Positions 59,903 to 64,000 of a DNA stretch of 64,000 nucleotides are shown here, piece by piece; position 1 is the first letter of the stretch, and every line of letters begins with the position of its first letter. Source of the stretch: Actinomadura rudentiformis. Lineage in GTDB: Bacteria; Actinomycetota; Actinomycetes; Streptosporangiales; Streptosporangiaceae. The stretch lies in the NCBI RefSeq assembly GCF_008923185.1, contig NZ_WBMT01000002.1, forward strand, positions 310,001 to 374,000, given 5' to 3'. Below the pieces are notes generated by a model that ran no database searches, was not told the DNA's origin, and saw only the letters and a program-made list of their open reading frames with translations. The translations under genes were made by a program, and so were the position numbers.

Positions 59903-61711
59903 ATGCACGCAGCTGATCACAACGACGCCGACCCTAACGAGTGGAACCAGGACGAGGAGAAGGCCGTCGGCGACGGCCTCACCCCAACCCCCGCACCAGC
60001 GCGGAAGCCAGTGCCGCCGCCCGGCAGCGGCCCGCGCCAGGAACAGCGGCAGGGCAAGGCCGCCGACAAAGATGAAGACGCGCAGGACGGTGAGTCCGAC
60101 ACCGAGTCCGAGGGGCGGGGGCCGTCGCCAGCGCAGCTGCTGATGCAGTACGCCGAGGACGAGTACCGGATGATCCGCTCTTCTGATGGCCGCACCTACG
60201 CGGTGCCTAAGGACGGGCCGAACATCGCGGTGCCGTTGGCCTCGCGCGGGGGTTCGGGGATCCGGACCAAGCTGGCGATGTCGCTGCTGCGTCGTACCGG
60301 CAAGGTCGCCACCTCGTCCGCGCTGTCGGACTGCATCAACGTGCTGGAGGGCGAGGCGGCCGAGAAGCAGCCCGAGCCGGTGTTCCTGCGGATGGGCCGC
60401 CACCGTTTGTCCGACGGCGCCACGGCGGTGGTGGTGGACATGGGTAGCGAGACCGACCGGTCCGTCATCATCACCGCCCAGGGGTGGACGCTGTCGGCGT
60501 CCTCGCCGGTGGTGTTCCGGCGGTCCGAGCTCATCCACCCACTGCCCGAACCGGTCCGCGGCGGCGCCCTGGATGGGCTGCGCGCTCTGGTCAATCTGAC
60601 CGAGGAGGATTTCCGGCTGGCGATCGGGTGGGTGGTGGCCGCCTACCTGATCGAGATGCCGCACCCCATTCTGTTCGTCCAGGGTGAGCAGGGCACCGCC
60701 AAGTCCTCACTGGTGCGCACTCTGCTGGCATTGGTGGATCCGCAGCCGGCCGCCGACCGTGAGGCCCCGGCGGACAAACGCGAGTGGGCGATTTTCTCCC
60801 GCGCCTCCTGGGCGTTCTCGTTCGACAACCTCACCGAGATCGCGCCGTGGCTGTCCAACTCCTTGTGCAAGGGCGTGACCGGCGACGCAGTCCTGCAACG
60901 CGTGCTGCATTCCGATGAGGACATCGCGGTGTTCTCCTTCCAGCGCGTCATCGCCCTCACCACCATCGGCCTCAAACACGAGATTGCAGGAGACCTGGCC
61001 GACCGGATGCTGATGGTCGAACCCGACGTCATCGACACCCGCCTGTCGGAGGCCGAGGTCACCAAGCTGCGCGACGCCGCGGTGCCGCATGCCCTAGGCG
61101 CCATCTTGGACCTGGTCTCAGCCGTCCTGCGGCACCTGCCCACAGTGGAGGTGGCGGACCTGCCGCGGATGGCCGACTTCGCCCGAATCCTGGCCGCCCT
61201 CGATGCCGCGACCGGCTGGACCACCCTCGCCGCCTATCGGGGGAAGGTCGCCGCGATGGGCGCCGACCTGATCGAGGGCGACCGGCTCGCCCAGGCGCTC
61301 TACCTGTTCGCCACCGACCGCCACACCCAGGGCTGCGAGCCGTGGCAGGGCACCGCCCGCGAACTCATCCCACTGCTGAGCGCCACCTGCCGCCGGCACC
61401 GCATCCCAGCCGACCAAATCCCCACCGACTACCGCGTCATGGGCCGCAAAGTCCGCGAGATCGCCCCCGCGCTCCGCAAGGTCGGCGTGGACGTCCGCGT
61501 GCCCAGCCGCACCGGCAAACGCCGCTTCCTGTTGATCAAAGCACTCGCAGCCCGCCCCGAAGAACGCTCCACTCCTTCTTCAGATTCAAAAGGAGAAGAA
61601 CCGATGTCACTGATGTCACCAGGCCCCGAAACTCCAGCTCAGGCAAGTGACATCAATCCGAGCGTTGATGTCACCTCGATGTCACCGATGTCACCGGGCC
61701 CATCGGGCTGA
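59903..61711 (+). CDS. Rep-type ATPase (SF3 helicase-like)
   Basis: A 602-residue protein. A 75-residue disordered acidic/Pro-rich N-terminus is followed by a small beta-rich domain and an ATPase: ILFVQGEQGTAKSSLVRTLL (Walker A) near 255, WAFSFDNLTEIAPWLSN (Walker B region with Asp-Asn) near 308, and a sensor-like FQRVIALTTIGL. The order is that of superfamily 3/primase-associated helicases used for rolling or theta replication of AICEs. The last 35 codons run through the repeat cluster at 61602. GAAAGAGG lies 8 bases before ATG 59903. It probably works with the primase-polymerase at 61959. Confidence 0.75.
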   Translation: MHAADHNDADPNEWNQDEEKAVGDGLTPTPAPARKPVPPPGSGPRQEQRQGKAADKDEDAQDGESDTESEGRGPSPAQLLMQYAEDEYRMIRSSDGRTYAVPKDGPNIAVPLASRGGSGIRTKLAMSLLRRTGKVATSSALSDCINVLEGEAAEKQPEPVFLRMGRHRLSDGATAVVVDMGSETDRSVIITAQGWTLSASSPVVFRRSELIHPLPEPVRGGALDGLRALVNLTEEDFRLAIGWVVAAYLIEMPHPILFVQGEQGTAKSSLVRTLLALVDPQPAADREAPADKREWAIFSRASWAFSFDNLTEIAPWLSNSLCKGVTGDAVLQRVLHSDEDIAVFSFQRVIALTTIGLKHEIAGDLADRMLMVEPDVIDTRLSEAEVTKLRDAAVPHALGAILDLVSAVLRHLPTVEVADLPRMADFARILAALDAATGWTTLAAYRGKVAAMGADLIEGDRLAQALYLFATDRHTQGCEPWQGTARELIPLLSATCRRHRIPADQIPTDYRVMGRKVREIAPALRKVGVDVRVPSRTGKRRFLLIKALAARPEERSTPSSDSKGEEPMSLMSPGPETPAQASDINPSVDVTSMSPMSPGPSG

Positions 61712-61805
61712 TGTCACCCCAGATGACATCAAAACCGACCTGATGTCACCTGCAAACCCCCAGGTCAACCCCCGGAAACCAGCCGAGGTGACATCAGTGA
61801 CATCA
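61602..61805. repeat. TGATGTCA iteron cluster, candidate replication origin
   Basis: Eleven copies of an 8-9-base unit [T/C]GATGTCAC in about 205 bases: forward near 61602, 61611, 61666, 61677, 61686, 61709 and 61741, reverse (GTGACATCA or TGACATCA) near 61647, 61724, 61787 and 61796. Pairs are 9-11 bases apart, about one helical turn. The cluster spans the end of the Rep-helicase gene and the gap before the primase-polymerase gene, as expected for an iteron origin. It could also be an operator array. Confidence 0.7.
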
Positions 61806-61958
61806 ACCCAGCGGCATTCACACATCAGCTCACCGGCCGCTACCACCCGCGTCGGTCTGCCACCCACGTGCAGCGGCGCGGGATGCCTCGGGCCCCTCGC
61901 TCACGCCGTCCCGCCTGTCACGAGCTGAGACATCCCCTCCCTCGATGAAGGAGACGCC

Positions 61959-63047
61959 ATGATCAACATCAACACCGCGCCCGTGCCGCCGCTCCGCCTC
62001 GCCCTGGACCTGGCCGCGAACGGCTGGCACGTCTTTCCCCTCAACCCCCGCGACAAGCGCCCGCTGGCCAACTGCCTGGACTGCCGCGACAACCCCACCT
62101 GCAGCACAGGCGACTACCGCGGCTGCCCCTGCCTGCCCGACGGCCAGTGGTGCCACGGCGTCCGCGCCGCCACCACCAACCCCGACCACATCACCACCTG
62201 GTGGCGCCGCGTCCCGGGCGCCGTCCCCGCCATCGCCACCGGCCCAAGCCGCCTGATCCTTATCGACTTGGACACCCACACCGACCAGCCTCCACCCGAC
62301 CCCGCTACCCAGCTGCTTCCCGGCATCCGCCTCACTCCCGACCAGGTCCCCGGCGGCCTGGACACCGTCCGAGACGGAGCCGACGTGCTGCGGCTCCTGG
62401 CCCACCTGCGCGGCCGCCCGCACCCCTGGCCCGCCGGCCCCGAACACCAGCCCGTCTCCGTCGTCACCCCCAGCAGCGGCCGCCACCTCTGGTACCGAGC
62501 ACCCGACCTCCCCGACGGTGTCCGGCTCCGCCAGGCCCTAGGCGAACTCGGCTGGCAAATCGACATCAAAGCCGCGTGGTCCTACGGCATCGCTCCTGGC
62601 GCCACCACCCCGGCCGGCACATACACCATCCGCGCCGGCACACCCGTGAGCCCGGGGCAGATGCCCGACTGGCTCACCCGCGAAATCCTCCGCGTCATCC
62701 AACCGCCGCCCCGGCCACCAGCACCGCCGCCGACACCAGCACCCCCGAGCCAGCAGCAACGCGCCGCCGCGTACCTAACCACCGTCATCGAACGCGGCAC
62801 CACCGAGCTGGCGACGCTCACCGACGGCCGCAAGACGGCGCTCTCGGCCCTTGCCTTCAAAGCTGGCGGCCTGCTCACCTGGGCCGGACTCAACTACGAC
62901 CACATCCACCACCAACTGGTGAATGCCGGAATCGCGGCCGGACTCGACGAACGCGCCGCGGACCGCATCGTCCACCGCGCCCTCACGAACGGTCTCGCAC
63001 GCCCGCTCCCCGAGCCGCGGTCGCGTGCTGCCGAGCACACCCGATGA
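61959..63047 (+). CDS. Bifunctional primase/polymerase (PrimPol)
   Basis: A 362-residue protein of the phage/AICE prim-pol family. NGWHVFPLNPRDKRPL at the N-terminus, a Cys-rich insert (CLDCRDNPTC, CPCLPDGQWCHGV) typical of actinomycete members, the metal-site LILIDLDTH (DxD), and TPSSGRHLWYR (His-containing nucleotide motif) are visible. A Pro-rich linker near 247-265 leads to a helical C-terminal domain (AAYLTTVIERGTTELATLTD). It primes and extends DNA at the element's origin. The gene begins about 155 bases after the iteron cluster. Confidence 0.85.
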   Translation: MININTAPVPPLRLALDLAANGWHVFPLNPRDKRPLANCLDCRDNPTCSTGDYRGCPCLPDGQWCHGVRAATTNPDHITTWWRRVPGAVPAIATGPSRLILIDLDTHTDQPPPDPATQLLPGIRLTPDQVPGGLDTVRDGADVLRLLAHLRGRPHPWPAGPEHQPVSVVTPSSGRHLWYRAPDLPDGVRLRQALGELGWQIDIKAAWSYGIAPGATTPAGTYTIRAGTPVSPGQMPDWLTREILRVIQPPPRPPAPPPTPAPPSQQQRAAAYLTTVIERGTTELATLTDGRKTALSALAFKAGGLLTWAGLNYDHIHHQLVNAGIAAGLDERAADRIVHRALTNGLARPLPEPRSRAAEHTR

Positions 63048-63144
63048 ATACCGAGCACCCGCGCAAAGCAAGACGACCCCGGCAGACACACCGCCAAGCA
63101 CACCTGCCGGGGCCGCCGCCCCTCACAAGGAGGTAAGCCCCATC

Positions 63145-63366
63145 ATGTCCGCACCCACTGTGTCTACTCAGGAGAACCACAACGTCAGCCTCAGTGACGA
63201 CCGCCTTTGGAAGCCCGAGGAGGTGGCCGCGTTCCTCGGTGACATCCCGGTCGCCACGCTCTACAGATGGCGACACCAGGGCACCGGCCCGAAGGCACGC
63301 CGAATCGGCAAGCACCTGCGTTACCGCCCGGAGGATGTCCGGGCCTGGGTCGCAGCGCAGGACTGA
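63145..63366 (+). CDS. xis: Excisionase (HTH_17 family)
   Basis: A 73-residue protein. AAGGAGGT lies about 9 bases before ATG 63145. The winged helix reads LWKPEEVAAFLGDIPVATLY then RWRHQGTGPKARRIGKHLRY and PEDVRAWVAAQ. Its size and place, 3 bases before the integrase gene, are those of AICE excisionases, which bend attL/attR DNA and favour excision. Confidence 0.85.
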   Translation: MSAPTVSTQENHNVSLSDDRLWKPEEVAAFLGDIPVATLYRWRHQGTGPKARRIGKHLRYRPEDVRAWVAAQD

Positions 63367-63369
63367 ACG

Positions 63370-64000
63370 ATGGGATACACAAAGGATCTCTGGACGCGAC
63401 CGGAGAAGAGCGCCGAGGGCAAGACCAAGCGCGTCCGGAACGGCCGATGGGGCAAAGGGAAGCGCTGGCTTGCCTGCTGGACGAACACCGATGGGAAGGA
63501 AGAGTCCAAGGCTTTCCGGACGCGGACGGCAGCCGACAAGCACTGGCAGGGCAAGGAGACGGACAAGGAGCGCGGCGAGTACATCGACTCGAAGGCCGGC
63601 GACGCGCTCTTCGCGACGTTCGGCAAGCGATGGCTCGGCTCGCGGATCGTTGATCCATCCAGCGTCATCCAGTACGAGTCCAAGTACCGACTCCACGTCG
63701 AACCCACCTTTGGCAAGCGCAAAGTCAGCCGGATCAAGCCTTCGGACGTCCAGCAATGGCTCCGGAACCTCAGCGAGCGTTTCGAGGTCTCGACCGTTCT
63801 GGCATCGTTCCTCGTCCTCCAGGGCGCCCTTGAGCTGGCGGTGGCGGACGGCGCGATCAAGACGAATCCCGCGCGTTCGAAGGCCGTGCAGGTCCCCAAG
63901 CGGTCACCCAAGGAAGTCGAGGCCTGGTCCGACGAACGCGTCTTCGCGGTGATCGATGCTCACCCCGAGCGTTACCGCCTGGTCCCGATCCTCGGTGCCG
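63370..64000 (+). CDS. int: Tyrosine-recombinase integrase (5' part; cut by window edge)
   Basis: At least 210 residues, open to the window end. The N-terminal part has arm-type DNA-binding features (WGKGKRWLACWTNTDGKEES), then a SAM-like core-binding domain: VIQYESKYRLHVEPTFGKRK, VSRIKPSDVQQWLRNLSERF and VLQGALELAVADGAIKTNPA. The catalytic Arg-His-Arg-Tyr residues lie beyond the edge, so activity cannot be judged. It should act at an attachment site just to the right of its gene. Confidence 0.85.
   Translation, partial: MGYTKDLWTRPEKSAEGKTKRVRNGRWGKGKRWLACWTNTDGKEESKAFRTRTAADKHWQGKETDKERGEYIDSKAGDALFATFGKRWLGSRIVDPSSVIQYESKYRLHVEPTFGKRKVSRIKPSDVQQWLRNLSERFEVSTVLASFLVLQGALELAVADGAIKTNPARSKAVQVPKRSPKEVEAWSDERVFAVIDAHPERYRLVPILGA

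Larger units (their letters stand above)
34575..64000. mobile_element. Integrative and conjugative element (AICE); left edge inferred, right edge outside window
   Basis: From 44 kb to the window edge the gene set is that of an actinomycete integrative and conjugative element: TraB/FtsK translocase (55559), spread-type membrane genes (49321-54762), Rep-like helicase (59903), primase-polymerase (61959), excisionase (63145) and integrase (63370, truncated). Whether the STAND gene and the HTH/PP2C operon (34.7-43.9 kb) are cargo of the same element is inferred from the truncated acyl-CoA dehydrogenase at 34467-34574 and the lower GC of the STAND gene. The right attachment site should lie within about 1 kb beyond 64000. 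Confidence 0.6.

Noticed and set aside
61647..61928. 93-codon frame over the iteron array
   Set aside because: Its sequence is a translation of the repeats (MSP and VTS units) and it lacks a ribosome site; the DNA repeats explain it.

Overview
The window is high-GC actinomycete DNA, most like a Streptosporangiales-type organism. The signs are strong G/C third positions, many GTG/TTG starts, ATGA/GTGA gene overlaps, leaderless genes, a type VII secretion-type gene pair and an actinomycete integrative and conjugative element (AICE). No rRNA, tRNA or CRISPR array was seen. Assignments come from reading motifs by eye; no database search was possible.

Left part, 1-34.5 kb, chromosomal backbone. 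It opens with a wall-polymer glycosyltransferase group (1-2783). An HD-domain protein, an SRPBCC protein, an acetoacetate-decarboxylase-like protein, an SDR dehydrogenase, a HelD/HelR-type RNA polymerase motor, a TetR regulator, two SnoaL-like proteins and a phosphodiesterase follow. From 10.4 to 18.1 kb lies a polyol-phosphate/cell-envelope cluster. It has two CDP-alcohol phosphatidyltransferases, an NTP transferase, an archaeal-type sn-glycerol-1-phosphate-dehydrogenase-like enzyme, an IspD/TarI-type cytidylyltransferase, a glycerophosphodiesterase and a glycosyltransferase. A second glycosyltransferase, an LCP ligase and an aromatic-acid-exporter-like protein follow. At 23.6-28.7 kb guanine deaminase precedes a three-subunit molybdenum hydroxylase. 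At 28.8-34.4 kb there is a T7SS-type pair, a zinc-ribbon protein, an unknown protein and a Ser/Thr kinase with a propeller-like sensor.

Right part, 34.5-64 kb, acquired DNA. It begins at an orphan 3' tail of an acyl-CoA dehydrogenase gene. Next is a visibly lower-GC gene for a 2095-residue STAND-type NTPase with an N-terminal nuclease-like domain, a probable Avs-like antiphage sensor. A HTH/PP2C/membrane-coiled-coil operon follows. From 44 kb to the right edge is an AICE: small zinc-ribbon genes, a cargo pair (DUF5131 three-Cys-motif protein plus TcmP partner), about a dozen overlapping spread/transfer genes, a TraB/FtsK translocase, a terminase-small-subunit-like gene, a HTH protein, an SF3-like Rep helicase, a primase-polymerase, an excisionase and an integrase cut by the window edge.

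Two short-repeat clusters probably give the element its cis sites. TGTCACG repeats lie directly 3' of traB and may be the transfer locus. TGATGTCA repeats lie at the end of the helicase gene and may be the replication origin. One economical reading is that everything from about 34.57 kb to just beyond the window is a single element inserted at the 3' end of the acyl-CoA dehydrogenase gene, carrying antiphage cargo at its left end. The right junction is not visible.
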